A stretch of DNA of 39,268 nt from Bacillus sp. UNC41MFS5. Lineage in GTDB: Bacteria > Bacillota > Bacilli > Bacillales_B > DSM-18226. This document shows, piece by piece, positions 7,828 to 15,703 of the stretch. The stretch is taken from positions 1-39,268 of the forward strand of contig NZ_JMLP01000030.1 of the NCBI RefSeq assembly GCF_000686805.1, given 5' to 3'. The first letter of the stretch is position 1. The number at the start of each line of letters is the position of its first letter. The position numbers and the translations under genes are program-made. The notes under the pieces are model-generated. The model saw only the letters and a list, made by a program, of their open reading frames with translations. It did no database searches and was not told where the DNA came from.

Positions 7828-8264
7828 CTATGGACGCCGGGTTGGATCGTTAATTTGGACTCTCTCCACTCTGCCGATTAGTAATGTGTGATCTCCGGCG
7901 TCCACTTTTTGGTCTACCCTGCATTCAAACACAGCCAATGCATTCGAAAAAACAGGTACATGATATAATCCTTCTTTATAGTCAAGTTCCTGGAATTTAT
8001 CTACACCTCGTTTGGCAAAGTGTCCTGATAGTTCTTGTTGCTCTTCTGCCAGAACATGTACGGCATACCCATCGGAATTCATAAACGCACTATATGATCC
8101 GAGTTTTTTATCCAAACTAACTAATATAAGTGGAGGACCTAAAGAAACCAACGTAAATGAGTTTTGCCGTTATTCTCACGGGCTTTCCATTCTCCCCAGT
8201 AGTAGTCACGATTGCCACACCCGTTAAGTATTGACCATAGGCATTACGTACGGAAGAATCGTGA
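7828..8264 (-). pseudogene. Flavin reductase (FMN-binding split barrel), frameshifted
   Basis: The two frames together read as a small NAD(P)H:flavin reductase. The upstream frame gives V-R-N-A-Y-G-Q-Y-L-T-G-V-A-I-V-T-T-T-G and the downstream frame gives S-L-G-P-P-L-I-L-V-S-L-D-K through G-D-H-T-L-L-I-G-R-V. The family's conserved I-T-A-N-S-F-T segment is restored if one A is removed from a run of four on the minus strand (8162-8165). No usable start codon follows the GGAGGG at about 8290, so the 5' end seems damaged as well. The open C-terminal 107 codons alone lack the N-terminal half of the flavin site. A sequencing error in the homopolymer cannot be excluded, but the missing start favours real decay. 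Confidence 0.75.
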
Positions 8265-8712
8265 ATTAAAACTTTCTTGCCTGATAGCCCTCCAATTGAT
8301 AATTATTTATTCTTTGAATGAGCGACAAGCTCGGATTAGGCGAACTTATATCAGATAAACCCTCATCCATTTGAAAGTAACATCTATCATTTCCATCCTT
8401 CTCTCCACCCTTAATTGGGCATTCGAATTAAAGGAGAGAGAATCTTTCGATGACATTCTCCAGTTCATTGAGTTTATTAACTGTTTTTATAGTATCAAGA
8501 TTCTGATTATTTTTAATCGCCTACAAAAGATGGTTTTTCATACAAACTTTCTGTCCGAATCAGCCTAAATTAGATACTTTTGTGGTAAGAAATCATGTCT
8601 AGAAACATTTGTATGTATGTTCATTCCTCCAAGAAATATAGAACAAAAAACTATCTTACGGTATAAGGAATAAAGTGGAAGTATTGAGGGAAATCTACCA
8701 TTATTAAAACTG
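8265..8712. other. Intergenic region between flavin reductase relic and germination operon
   Basis: About 450 bp with no gene I can support. A 65-codon plus-strand frame at 8371-8568 has no ribosome site and no family resemblance. The germination operon promoter must lie in the distal part, but I find no convincing sigma-G-type -35/-10 pair. Confidence 0.5.
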
Positions 8713-8730
8713 ATGCAAGGGAATGAGAAT

Positions 8731-9819
8731 TTGTCAGCAATGAATTCTACGAAAATTTTCATAAGTCCAGCTTTGATGATCGTCATTCTCTCGACTGGAT
8801 TGATGAATCATGTATTCGTGTTACCACTTCTTCTCGACCAAGCAGGAAGAGATGCGTGGATCTCGGTACTCGTGTCCATTCCGCCCTTTTTTTTGTGGCT
8901 TGGTGTCCTATATTACATCATGCGAAAAACAAATCAGCAATCGTTAATGCTATTGATTCAACAGAAATTTGGAAATCTGGCTTTTATTTTGATTGTTATC
9001 CCGTTAGAGCTTTTCCTGCTGGCCATTACGATAATAACACTAAAAGAAACAACGTATTGGATTTCCATCGACTTTTTGAAAGCGACACCGATCTTTGTCA
9101 TTGCATTTTGCATCATGCTCCTCTGTTCAATGACAGCTCTTGCGGGGATTTCCTCGATTGCACAAATGTCTGCTCTCTTCCTGCCAATGGTGGTTTTGTT
9201 CGGTTTTTTTGTCATGTTGACTAACATACCATACAAGCATTATTCTTGGTTGCTGCCTATGATGCAAAACGGCTGGGGGCCGGTCTGGAAAGGCAGTTTG
9301 TACTCGGCTGGCGGCCTAGTGGAGATTTTGTTTCTTCTACTATTTCAGCATCACATAAAACAGAAGGTAAAATTTTGGCATTTAGTTATGATTGGAATAA
9401 TCCTTGTGGGGCTTACACTTGGACCGCTTCTTGCAGCCATTGCGGAGTTCGGGCCGCATCTCGCCACAAAACAAAGACACCCGGCTTATGAGGAATGGCG
9501 TTTGGCGGAAATAACTACATATATTACACATTTTGACTTTATATCATTTTTCCAATGGATGTCGGGAGCAGTAATCCGCATTGCAATGTCATTGTATTTA
9601 TGTGTGGATGTGCTAAATTTTAAGAGTAAACGAGTAAGGAATAGTACGCTGTGGGTAATTAGCTGTGCAGTGTTGGTACTTGCTTTGGTACCGATCTCCG
9701 ATACGGAATACTATGGCATGTTGAAAAATCATTATTTTCCATTACTTATACCTATGGTCATTCTAATCTCACTAGTTCTCCTGATCTTTAGCTACACGAT
9801 CCAATTTAAACGAGGGTGA
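8731..9819 (+). CDS. Spore germination receptor B subunit (GerAB/KB type)
   Basis: This is an integral inner-membrane protein of about 362 residues in the APC-superfamily GerAB group, with ten predicted transmembrane helices. It is the subunit thought to bind the germinant in the spore inner membrane. The N-terminal pattern I-S-P-A-L-M-I-V-I-L-S-T-G-L-M-N-H-V and the periodic hydrophobic segments fit the family. I place the start at TTG 8731, eight bases after AAGGGA; ATGs at 8713 and 8740 lack well-placed ribosome sites. It is the first gene of a three-gene operon, six bases before the A subunit gene. The gene order B-A-C differs from the usual A-B-C or A-C-B. Expression is expected in the forespore. 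Confidence 0.87.
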   Translation: MSAMNSTKIFISPALMIVILSTGLMNHVFVLPLLLDQAGRDAWISVLVSIPPFFLWLGVLYYIMRKTNQQSLMLLIQQKFGNLAFILIVIPLELFLLAITIITLKETTYWISIDFLKATPIFVIAFCIMLLCSMTALAGISSIAQMSALFLPMVVLFGFFVMLTNIPYKHYSWLLPMMQNGWGPVWKGSLYSAGGLVEILFLLLFQHHIKQKVKFWHLVMIGIILVGLTLGPLLAAIAEFGPHLATKQRHPAYEEWRLAEITTYITHFDFISFFQWMSGAVIRIAMSLYLCVDVLNFKSKRVRNSTLWVISCAVLVLALVPISDTEYYGMLKNHYFPLLIPMVILISLVLLIFSYTIQFKRG

Positions 9820-9825
9820 ATCTCC

Positions 9826-11256
9826 ATGTCTTTTATAATTCAAGAGCAGAAATTACGCAGCCTGTTCACCGCTTGTGCCGATGTACAAGTCCAGTTACAT
9901 GAATATGGAACAGAGCCTCATGTCGAGAAGGTACTGCTCCTCTTTTGCACAGGACTGGCTGATCCTGTGCAAATTAATCAAGTGGTGCTTCCACAGTTGG
10001 AGCAAAACAAATCGTTACCTTTGCTTCCTATCTCGCTGGAAGGGAGTCGAAATGCGGTAGAGCAGGAGATTGTTACGAAGGTATTTGCGGGAGAACTTTT
10101 GCTGCTTTTTGAAGGGTCAGGCGAGTTGTTCTCGCTGAATGTCGCTAAACTTCCTCAGCGCCAGACGGAAGAATCCACTTATGAAGTGTCAGTGAAAGGA
10201 CCACGCGACTCGTTTACGGAGTCAGTGGAGACCAACGTAGCTCTGCTTCGGAAGCGGGTACGGAGTACGACACTGTGCAATGAATCGTTTGTGGTCGGGA
10301 AACGAAGCCAGACCAAAATCTCCCTGATGTACCTTTCCGATGTACTGAACGAGGAAGTGTTGAAAGAGGCAAGAAAGCGGCTAAATTCCCTTGACGTGGA
10401 CATTGTCAACGGCGTCTCCCCGCTAGAGGATTTGCTTGCCGACTCGCCTTTTTCGTTTCTGCCGTTAATTTCCTACAGTACGAGGCCCGACTATGTGGTG
10501 GAATCGTTACAGCGAGGGCGGTTTTGCATTTTGATTGATGGGGCACCTGCCGCTTTGGTCGCCCCAATCAATTTTCAGTATTTGGTAAAATCGGCTGAAG
10601 ATATGTACATGCCGTATTTTTTTGTTACGTTTGAGCGGTTGATGAGATATCTCGCCTATTTCATAACTGTGATGCTACCGGGATTGTACATCTCGCTAGT
10701 ATCATATCATACGGAGCATCTTCCATTTCCTCTAATGGCAACAATATCGTTAAATAGCTCTGGTATCCCAACTTCTCCTTCTTTTGAACTATTTGCTATG
10801 CTCTTTTTGTATGAACTGTTTGGTGAGGCTGGTAAACTTTTGCCACGGCAGGTAGGACAAACCGTCTCGGTTGTCGGAGGATTAATCGTCGGCGATGCAG
10901 TTATACGTGCAGGACTTACTTCTCCTAACATTATTGTAATCGTAGCGATATCGTTTATGGCGCAGTTAATACTAGTCAACCAATCATATGCAACGTCGAT
11001 CATTTTTATGCGGCAATTCGTGCTGCTGTTGTCGAGCGTTCTCGGCCTTTTTGGGTTTTTAATAGCTAATTATTCTATCGTACTGTACATGTCGACGTTA
11101 AAATCGTTTGGTATGCCTTTCTTTTCTGAATTGATCGATCCACTCGACGCTGACTCGATCAAATCGCTCATTCAATTTCCGAAACCTTTTCAACGAACGC
11201 CACCGAAGTTTCTGCGGACGAAAAAAACGCATAAGCAAGGGGATGATTCAGAATGA
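9826..11256 (+). CDS. Spore germination receptor A subunit (GerAA/KA type)
   Basis: This is the 476-residue large subunit of a Ger receptor, close to the family length. A soluble N-terminal half (about 1-240) has the characteristic S-Q-T-K-I-S-L-M-Y-L-S-D-V region. It is followed by the conserved R-P-D-Y-V-V-E-S-L-Q-R-G-R-F segment, P-A-A-L-V-A-P, and a membrane half with four to five helices including F-L-F-Y-E-L-type L-Y-E-L-F-G-E-A-G. ATG 9826 is preceded by GAGGGTGA, which overlaps the end of the B gene. The stop codon overlaps the start of the C gene (ATGA). It forms an inner-membrane complex with the B and C subunits, and the germinant is unknown. Confidence 0.9.
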   Translation: MSFIIQEQKLRSLFTACADVQVQLHEYGTEPHVEKVLLLFCTGLADPVQINQVVLPQLEQNKSLPLLPISLEGSRNAVEQEIVTKVFAGELLLLFEGSGELFSLNVAKLPQRQTEESTYEVSVKGPRDSFTESVETNVALLRKRVRSTTLCNESFVVGKRSQTKISLMYLSDVLNEEVLKEARKRLNSLDVDIVNGVSPLEDLLADSPFSFLPLISYSTRPDYVVESLQRGRFCILIDGAPAALVAPINFQYLVKSAEDMYMPYFFVTFERLMRYLAYFITVMLPGLYISLVSYHTEHLPFPLMATISLNSSGIPTSPSFELFAMLFLYELFGEAGKLLPRQVGQTVSVVGGLIVGDAVIRAGLTSPNIIVIVAISFMAQLILVNQSYATSIIFMRQFVLLLSSVLGLFGFLIANYSIVLYMSTLKSFGMPFFSELIDPLDADSIKSLIQFPKPFQRTPPKFLRTKKTHKQGDDSE

Positions 11257-12413
11257 AGCGTGAAAAGTATCGCCTATTGCTCTTGCTGATTTTGCTATTC
11301 GTGGTGCCTAGTTTGACTGGGTGCTGGGATTACAAGGTGTTAAAGGACATGTCATACGTCTCAGCAGTTGGCATTGATTACGTAGATAATCAGTTTGTCG
11401 TGTACACCCAGATGGTCGACTTTGCTTCTGTAGGTAAAGTGGAAGGTGCCAGCAGTGAGGAAGCTTCCTCCAACATATGGGTGGGCAAGGCCACTGGCTC
11501 CACATTTTTGTTAGCGTGGAATAATTTGTACAATAGCATACAGCAAAAAGTTCATATTGGGCAAGTATCGTCGGTGGTGTTCACACAGAAAGCGATGCAA
11601 ATGCATCTGAATCAAACAATAGATATGTTTGAACGTTCTGAGGCAAGGTTAACGCCTTGGATTTTTACAACAGAGGAACCGGTGGATGATCTTTTCTCCA
11701 TCACACCAATGTTTCCTTCGTCTCCGCTTTTTACGAAACTGAACTCCCCAGAAGGCAATTACAAGCAGCATTCCATGATCCGGCCGCTGAAGTTTTTGGA
11801 ATTTGTAGCACTTTATTCGGAACCAAGTACCTCAATTATTGTGCCGACACTTTCAATCGACAAGAATAATTGGAAACAAAAAAAGAAAAAAATGCCTGAG
11901 ATGACAATTAACGGAGCGATTATTTACCATACAAAGAAGAAGCCGCGCTGGATGTCCAAGGATGATTTACTGGGGGTGCGGTGGTTGGAAGAGAATACCA
12001 CTCATACACCACTTGCTTTGAATGATGACAAAGGGGATATTAAAGCAGTCCTGTACTTTGAGAAGCCTAAGGTAAGCGTGAAATCTAAGCTTTCGGCGAA
12101 TGGAGAGCCCGTCTACAACCTGCACATCAAAGTTCACGGTGAATTAAACCAGTTGAACGTCCCAATGACAACTAAAAAGTTGAAAGCAGAAGCCGAAGCA
12201 AGAATCAAGGCTGAGATTCGCTCAACGTATACCGCAGGTTTGAAAAATAATGTAGACGTCTACCATTTGGAGGAAACCATGTTCCGCCATCGATATGCAG
12301 ATTGGAAGCGGTTGACAAGCAGAAAGTCATTCCCCTTCACACAGAATTCACTAAGAGACATTCAAGTGGAAGTTGAGATTACGAATACAGGGATGTCAAA
12401 GTTAAAGACTTAA
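11253..12413 (+). CDS. Spore germination receptor C subunit lipoprotein (GerAC type)
   Basis: This is a 386-residue lipoprotein with a basic N-terminus, a hydrophobic run and the lipobox S-L-T-G-C-W. The modified Cys is about residue 24, directly followed by W-D-Y, which is typical of GerAC (C-W-D). Other family signs are G-I-D-Y, the A-R-L-T-P-W region, and the C-terminal L-K-N-N-V-D-V-Y with Y-A-D-W-K. It starts at ATG 11253 inside the last codons of the A gene, so the two are translationally coupled. It is anchored on the outer face of the spore inner membrane. Its stop is followed within 120 bp by a strong hairpin, so the operon has three genes and is complete. Confidence 0.9.
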   Translation: MKREKYRLLLLLILLFVVPSLTGCWDYKVLKDMSYVSAVGIDYVDNQFVVYTQMVDFASVGKVEGASSEEASSNIWVGKATGSTFLLAWNNLYNSIQQKVHIGQVSSVVFTQKAMQMHLNQTIDMFERSEARLTPWIFTTEEPVDDLFSITPMFPSSPLFTKLNSPEGNYKQHSMIRPLKFLEFVALYSEPSTSIIVPTLSIDKNNWKQKKKKMPEMTINGAIIYHTKKKPRWMSKDDLLGVRWLEENTTHTPLALNDDKGDIKAVLYFEKPKVSVKSKLSANGEPVYNLHIKVHGELNQLNVPMTTKKLKAEAEARIKAEIRSTYTAGLKNNVDVYHLEETMFRHRYADWKRLTSRKSFPFTQNSLRDIQVEVEITNTGMSKLKT

Positions 12414-12463
12414 AGGTGACGGAACGTTTTAAAATTCATCATTGTTTTATTCGATTTTTTATC

Positions 12464-12582
12464 AAAAACCCATCCTTATAGAAAAAAAAGGGTTCCGTTT
12501 TGAGTTGCATATCATATAAATGACAATAAAAATGGCTTGCTAACTGACATCAGTTTTGGCAAGCCATTTTCTGGTTTATATA
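12464..12582 (+). repeat. Dispersed non-coding repeat, copy A
   Basis: About 120 bp after the germination operon align with the reverse complement of 19054-19163. Shared blocks are AAAAACC-ATCC, AAAGGGTTCCGTTT, TGCA, a GGC...GCC hairpin containing ACTGAC, and TTTATATA. The copies are diverged but collinear, and inverted relative to each other. No coding potential is seen. Confidence 0.7.
12529..12570 (+). terminator. Terminator after germination operon
   Basis: Arms AAAATGGCTTGC and GCAAGCCATTTT (12 bp) with an 18-base loop form a strong hairpin with A and T flanks. It could act on both strands and is part of dispersed repeat copy A. Confidence 0.75.
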
Positions 12583-12610
12583 GTCTTTTTGACGACATAA
12601 AATACAAATG

Positions 12611-12646
12611 TCTTGTTCAACTAAAGCATGCGTTAGTTGAACAAGA
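12611..12646. repeat. 36-bp near-perfect palindrome
   Basis: Arms TCTTGTTCAACTAA and TTAGTTGAACAAGA (14 bp, perfect) surround AGCATGCG, whose core GCATGC is itself palindromic. It lies between convergent transcription units, so it may be a terminator for the quinone reductase gene (a weak T run follows on minus) or a palindromic insertion target. Confidence 0.7.
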
Positions 12647-12708
12647 AAAACAAAAATCCTTTTCAAAAGAATGATCTTTTTTATGTTAATTATTACAATT
12701 ACTTCAGC

Positions 12709-13242
12709 TTAAACCGTTACTGACATCTTTGTTACGTATTTTACATATTCGGCAGCGTTTTGTGCCAATTGCTCATCGGTTACGTCACCAATCCCGTGCA
12801 AAATATACGGTGTCATAAAAGTCATACCGATAAATGGGTTCGTAGCCGTAGCTTGAATCGGCTTCAACAATTCCTCCATCGTGTAACGGTTGTAACCGGT
12901 AGGCTGATATGATTCCGCAGGACCGAATGTAGAAACCGCTACTCCCAGATGTTTGCCGCGCAACTTATCGCCTCGTATTCCGAAATCCCCAACAAGTACT
13001 CTATCGAACCATTCCTTCAACAAAGCCGGTGTGCTGTACCATTGGAACGGAAATTGAAGAATAATGCGATCATGAGCCAAAAGCAGCTCCTGTTCTTTAG
13101 AAACATCGATTTTTTGGTCAGGATAATTTGTGTACAATTGGTGAATCGTAACATTGTCTTGATTTTGTATTGCTTCCATCCAAGTCTTGTTAATTCTGGA
13201 CTTTTCGATGTTAGGGTGTGTAACGATGACTAATGTTTTCAA
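12709..13242 (-). CDS. NAD(P)H-dependent quinone reductase, flavodoxin fold (YwrO/KefF-like)
   Basis: This is a 177-residue cytosolic flavoprotein of the NAD(P)H dehydrogenase (quinone) / flavodoxin-like family, reducing quinones or nitroaromatics by two electrons. Family features are K-T-L-V-I-V-T-H-P-N at the first strand, F-P-F-Q-W-Y-S-T-P-A-L-L-K-E-W-F-D in the middle and S-T-F-G-P-x-x-x-Y near the flavin. The best start is TTG 13242, five bases after AAAGGCGAG; the ATG at 13266 has no ribosome site. It fits the reductive-defence theme of the neighbouring OYE genes. A Dabb-domain gene lies upstream on the same strand, 76 bp before the ATG, so co-transcription is possible. Confidence 0.87.
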   Translation of the reverse strand: MKTLVIVTHPNIEKSRINKTWMEAIQNQDNVTIHQLYTNYPDQKIDVSKEQELLLAHDRIILQFPFQWYSTPALLKEWFDRVLVGDFGIRGDKLRGKHLGVAVSTFGPAESYQPTGYNRYTMEELLKPIQATATNPFIGMTFMTPYILHGIGDVTDEQLAQNAAEYVKYVTKMSVTV

Positions 13243-13341
13243 ACTAATCTCGCCTTTGTTGTTCATTTTGTTTTGTAATTTAGAAACTTTTGGTAACCTT
13301 TATAAAATGCTGATTTTTCATTACTATAGAAGCTTAAACAA

Positions 13342-13635
13342 CTAAATTTCAAAATCGACAATAATAATGTCAGTCATTCCAGCTTCGATCATGCACGAAA
13401 TTACCTTTTGGTGTTCTGGATGAGGACCATAGGCCTTTAATGCTTCCATGCTTTCAAATCGAATGGTTAGACCAATATCAAATCCTTGATTCCTTTCGGA
13501 AAAATTGTGATTACAACGCAAATCAACAATGCCTGGTATGGAATTTACTAAACTTCTCAGCTGTTGAATCACATTATCCTTATGTTCCCGTGTCGTCATT
13601 TTATCGAACTTGATGATTACAACGTGTTCAATCAT
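13342..13635 (-). CDS. Stress-responsive A/B barrel (Dabb) domain protein
   Basis: This 97-residue protein has the Dabb/ferredoxin-like barrel pattern: M-I-E-H-V-V-I-I-K-F at the first strand, a helix with Q-L-R-S-L-V-N-S-I-P-G-I, the strand D-I-G-L-T-I-R-F, then A-L-K-A-Y-G-P-H-P-E-H-Q-K-V and the last strand I-I-I-V-D-F-E. The ATG has AAGGAGGCG seven to eight bases upstream, an excellent site. Dabb proteins are small dimers, some of them cyclases or oxygenase-like enzymes and many of unknown role, so function here is not assignable. An 18-bp TetR-like palindrome lies 100 bp upstream. Confidence 0.85.
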   Translation of the reverse strand: MIEHVVIIKFDKMTTREHKDNVIQQLRSLVNSIPGIVDLRCNHNFSERNQGFDIGLTIRFESMEALKAYGPHPEHQKVISCMIEAGMTDIIIVDFEI

Positions 13636-13946
13636 GCCAACGCCTCCTTAATTTAATATTTAAAACCCTTCCAAACTGCTTTCATCATTTCTTTCTTCTC
13701 TTCTGTATATTGTGGACTCTTTAATCGTTTTCAAATGAATAAACATATATTCATTCCAGACTAACATGTTCATTTCAATAATTTTGCGTAATTTTTCTTT
13801 GACCGTTACTGTCTTAATATGGCAAAGATGCCTGTCGTTATTGATTTACTGCGATGCATATATCGGAATTACAATGGAAGGAGCTACGCATTCCCTGCAA
13901 CTCGAACATGGAAAAATCTTTATAAGATTCTTTCTATATTAGTGCA
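13636..13946. other. Intergenic region with short coding relic
   Basis: Between the Dabb gene and OYE copy 2 there is no intact gene. At about 13655-13730 (minus) a 25-codon open tail ending in TAA reads like the C-terminus of a lost protein (T-E-E-K-K-E-M-M-K-A-V-W-K-G-F-K-Y), which I cannot assign. A hairpin after the OYE gene lies at about 13911-13935. Confidence 0.4.
13736..13753. promoter_or_regulatory. Candidate TetR-type operator
   Basis: TGAATAAACATATATTCA is an 18-bp sequence with perfect TGAATA/TATTCA arms and a 6-bp centre, resembling FadR/TetR-like operators of Bacillus. It lies about 100 bp upstream of the Dabb gene. No cognate regulator is evident. Confidence 0.35.
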
Positions 13947-15047
13947 TTAAATCAATGTATAAAGATGCTTCTTAACATCGTATTCTTCTATTTCAATACC
14001 ATTTTTTAAACGATGAAGAAAATCTGGATTAGAAATAAATGGACGTCCGAATGCAGCGACATCAATTATTCCTTCTTCAATCGCCTTATTCGCCAATTCT
14101 GGATTTAATGCACCTACCCCAATAATGACACCATCCCAATATTTTCGGACTAATTGATGCATCGTTTTTCCATCTGCAAGCACTCGATCAAATTGCATAA
14201 TCGATGGGTGAATCATTGTTGCACCCGCTTCCTTAAATGCCTCAACAAATGTACGAATAACCATTTCTGGATCTTCCCACATGTAATTTGGTATATCTGC
14301 TTTAAGAGCAGAAAAACGGATCATTGTTCGTTCTGTACCAATTGCGTCGATAACTGCTTTAATTACTTCCTTCATGAATGTTAATCTTTGAGCAAGGTCT
14401 CCACCATATTTGTCTGTACGATGATTGGTTATATCTGAATTAAATTGGTCAATCAAGTATCCGTGTGCACCATGAATTTCCACACCGTCAAAACCTGCTG
14501 CTATTGCATTTTTCGCAGCTTGCGCATATTGATTGATTACTTCATTAATATCTTCAATTGTCATTTCTTCAGGAACATCATATGGCTTACGGAAACGAGA
14601 GACAAGGCCTTCAGCTGGAATAGCTGATGGTGCTTGAGGTGGCAGATATCCTGCAAGCTCGTGATGTGATAAACGACCAACATGCCATATTTGAGCGATC
14701 ATTGTTCCTCCTTCTTTATGCACGGCATCAGTCACTTTTTTCCATCCCATAATTTGTTCGTCCGAATAAATGCCTGGAATTCCAGGAATGCCTTTTCCAC
14801 GTGAACTTATGACCGTTCCTTCTGAAATGATTAAACCAACTCCATCGGCAGCACGTTTTCGGTAATATTCAACAATATCCTCTCCTACTACTCCTGTTTG
14901 ATCATCTGCAAAAGATCTTGTTAAAGGTGCCATTGCGATACGTGATCGTAAATTCCAAGCTCCGATTTTTATCGGTTCAAACAATTTACTTTCTAAACCA
15001 TTTTTTAAATAACCCCAAGAATTTGTTTCATTAGTAATTTGACTCAT
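13947..15047 (-). CDS. Old yellow enzyme family NADH:flavin oxidoreductase (alkene reductase), copy 2
   Basis: This is a 366-residue FMN enzyme collinear with copy 1 and about 93% identical. All the catalytic features are kept: R-I-A-M-A-P-L-T-R, W-H-V-G-R, the H192/H195 pair in IHGAHGYLID, and N-H-R-T-D-K-Y-G-G. Substitutions concentrate in the first 20 residues and in surface loops, so both copies are likely active and may differ in substrate range. ATG 15047 has GGAGGAA nine bases upstream and fixes the start of both copies. It is preceded by its own arsR and an operator whose left arm differs at two positions (TTCGATATTT). No transporter follows, so this module looks like the reductase half of the circuit only. 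Confidence 0.93.
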   Translation of the reverse strand: MSQITNETNSWGYLKNGLESKLFEPIKIGAWNLRSRIAMAPLTRSFADDQTGVVGEDIVEYYRKRAADGVGLIISEGTVISSRGKGIPGIPGIYSDEQIMGWKKVTDAVHKEGGTMIAQIWHVGRLSHHELAGYLPPQAPSAIPAEGLVSRFRKPYDVPEEMTIEDINEVINQYAQAAKNAIAAGFDGVEIHGAHGYLIDQFNSDITNHRTDKYGGDLAQRLTFMKEVIKAVIDAIGTERTMIRFSALKADIPNYMWEDPEMVIRTFVEAFKEAGATMIHPSIMQFDRVLADGKTMHQLVRKYWDGVIIGVGALNPELANKAIEEGIIDVAAFGRPFISNPDFLHRLKNGIEIEEYDVKKHLYTLI

Positions 15048-15074
15048 ATATTTTTCCTCCGTTTATTTTTATTA

Positions 15075-15098
15075 TTCGATATTTCTATAAATACTGAA
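15075..15098 (-). promoter_or_regulatory. Inverted-repeat operator before OYE gene 2
   Basis: Left arm TTCGATATTT (two changes from copy 1), centre CTAT, right arm AAATACTGAA (perfect). Position relative to the OYE start is the same as in copy 1. Confidence 0.7.
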
Positions 15099-15127
15099 AT
15101 AAAATGTAAAATTATACCGCTTTAACA

Positions 15128-15391
15128 TTAAAGTAAAGCGGGTGCGTGTTGTGCAAGTACTGCTCGTTGTAAACTGTAATATCTGAAGGTTCCTTCTCTG
15201 CGAACTGTTAATAATCCGCAATCAAGCAATGGTTTTAAATGATGCGTTAATGTCGAATTGGCAGGACCTTTTAATTGATTTGCCATTTCCAGGCAAGCTA
15301 ACTCTGATTGCTGTGCAAGTAATTTTACGATTTGTAATCGAGTTGATTCACCTAGTGCCTTATAGACTTTTACTGCAATATCATCATTCAT
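15128..15391 (-). CDS. ArsR/SmtB-family transcriptional repressor, copy 2
   Basis: This 87-residue winged-helix repressor is nearly identical to copy 1, with only a few conservative changes such as A-Q-Q-S for A-G-Q-S and Q-R-A-V for Q-R-E-V. The recognition region G-P-A-N-S-T-L-T-H-H-L-K and both cysteines (C33, C58) are unchanged, so the two repressors probably bind the same sites and cross-regulate. It starts with ATG behind AAAGGAGGT, a stronger initiation site than the AAAGGAAGT plus GTG of copy 1. More repressor may therefore be made from this copy. Confidence 0.9.
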   Translation of the reverse strand: MNDDIAVKVYKALGESTRLQIVKLLAQQSELACLEMANQLKGPANSTLTHHLKPLLDCGLLTVRREGTFRYYSLQRAVLAQHAPALL

Positions 15392-15429
15392 CGTTAGAAA
15401 CCTCCTTTCAGTAATTCTTATTTTCTTAT

Positions 15430-15476
15430 TTCAGTATTTCTAGAAATATTGTATTTAATTTGAGATGATATGTCAA
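15430..15476 (-). promoter_or_regulatory. arsR copy 2 promoter with overlapping operator
   Basis: TTGACA (15471-15476) and TACAAT (15448-15453) on the minus strand are separated by 17 bp. The operator arm TTCAGTATTT with centre CTAG (15430-15453) overlaps the -10 box. The -10 is one base weaker than TATAAT in copy 1. Confidence 0.82.
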
Positions 15477-15616
15477 GAGATTGCCTATCCCTGTTCTTAT
15501 TCAATCTGAATTATTCTTTAAGTAAGTTATTCTTGAATTAAAATAACTCAAAAAAGTACTAATATAAATCGGTTAGAGATAAAATTCCAAGAATACTTTT
15601 ACTTGCATACAGGTCA

Positions 15617-15703
15617 TCAAGCAAAGTTCATTCTGGGTGGGGTAGACTTTAGTACATAATGTTTCTTACCCGATTTTGCAGAATCCAATTTTGATTCCTC
15701 CAT
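15617..15703 (-). pseudogene. N-terminal relic of a YciI-like protein
   Basis: A 28-codon frame from ATG 15703 ends at TGA 15617 and contains K-K-H-Y-V-L-K-S-T-P-P-R-M-N-F-A. This resembles the first strand of YCII-related proteins (x-H-Y-x-L-K-L-x-P-P-R-x-x-F-A). The rest of the gene is missing. This lies in the 410-bp gap between arsR 2 and the CurA/YfmJ gene, where I otherwise see only its promoter. Confidence 0.4.

Larger units (their letters stand above)
13929..15480 (-). repeat. arsR-OYE module, copy 2 of a 1.55-kb direct repeat
   Basis: Same orientation and gene order as 847-2390. Unlike copy 1, no MFS gene follows; the next minus-strand gene is the Dabb gene 311 bp away. Confidence 0.9.

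Noticed and set aside
8371..8568. 65-codon plus-strand frame in the gap before the germination operon
   Set aside because: No ribosome site, no recognisable motif, and A/T-rich DNA where such frames occur by chance.
8500..8730. Sigma-G promoter for the germination operon
   Set aside because: Such a promoter is expected, but no -35/-10 pair with acceptable match and spacing stands out.
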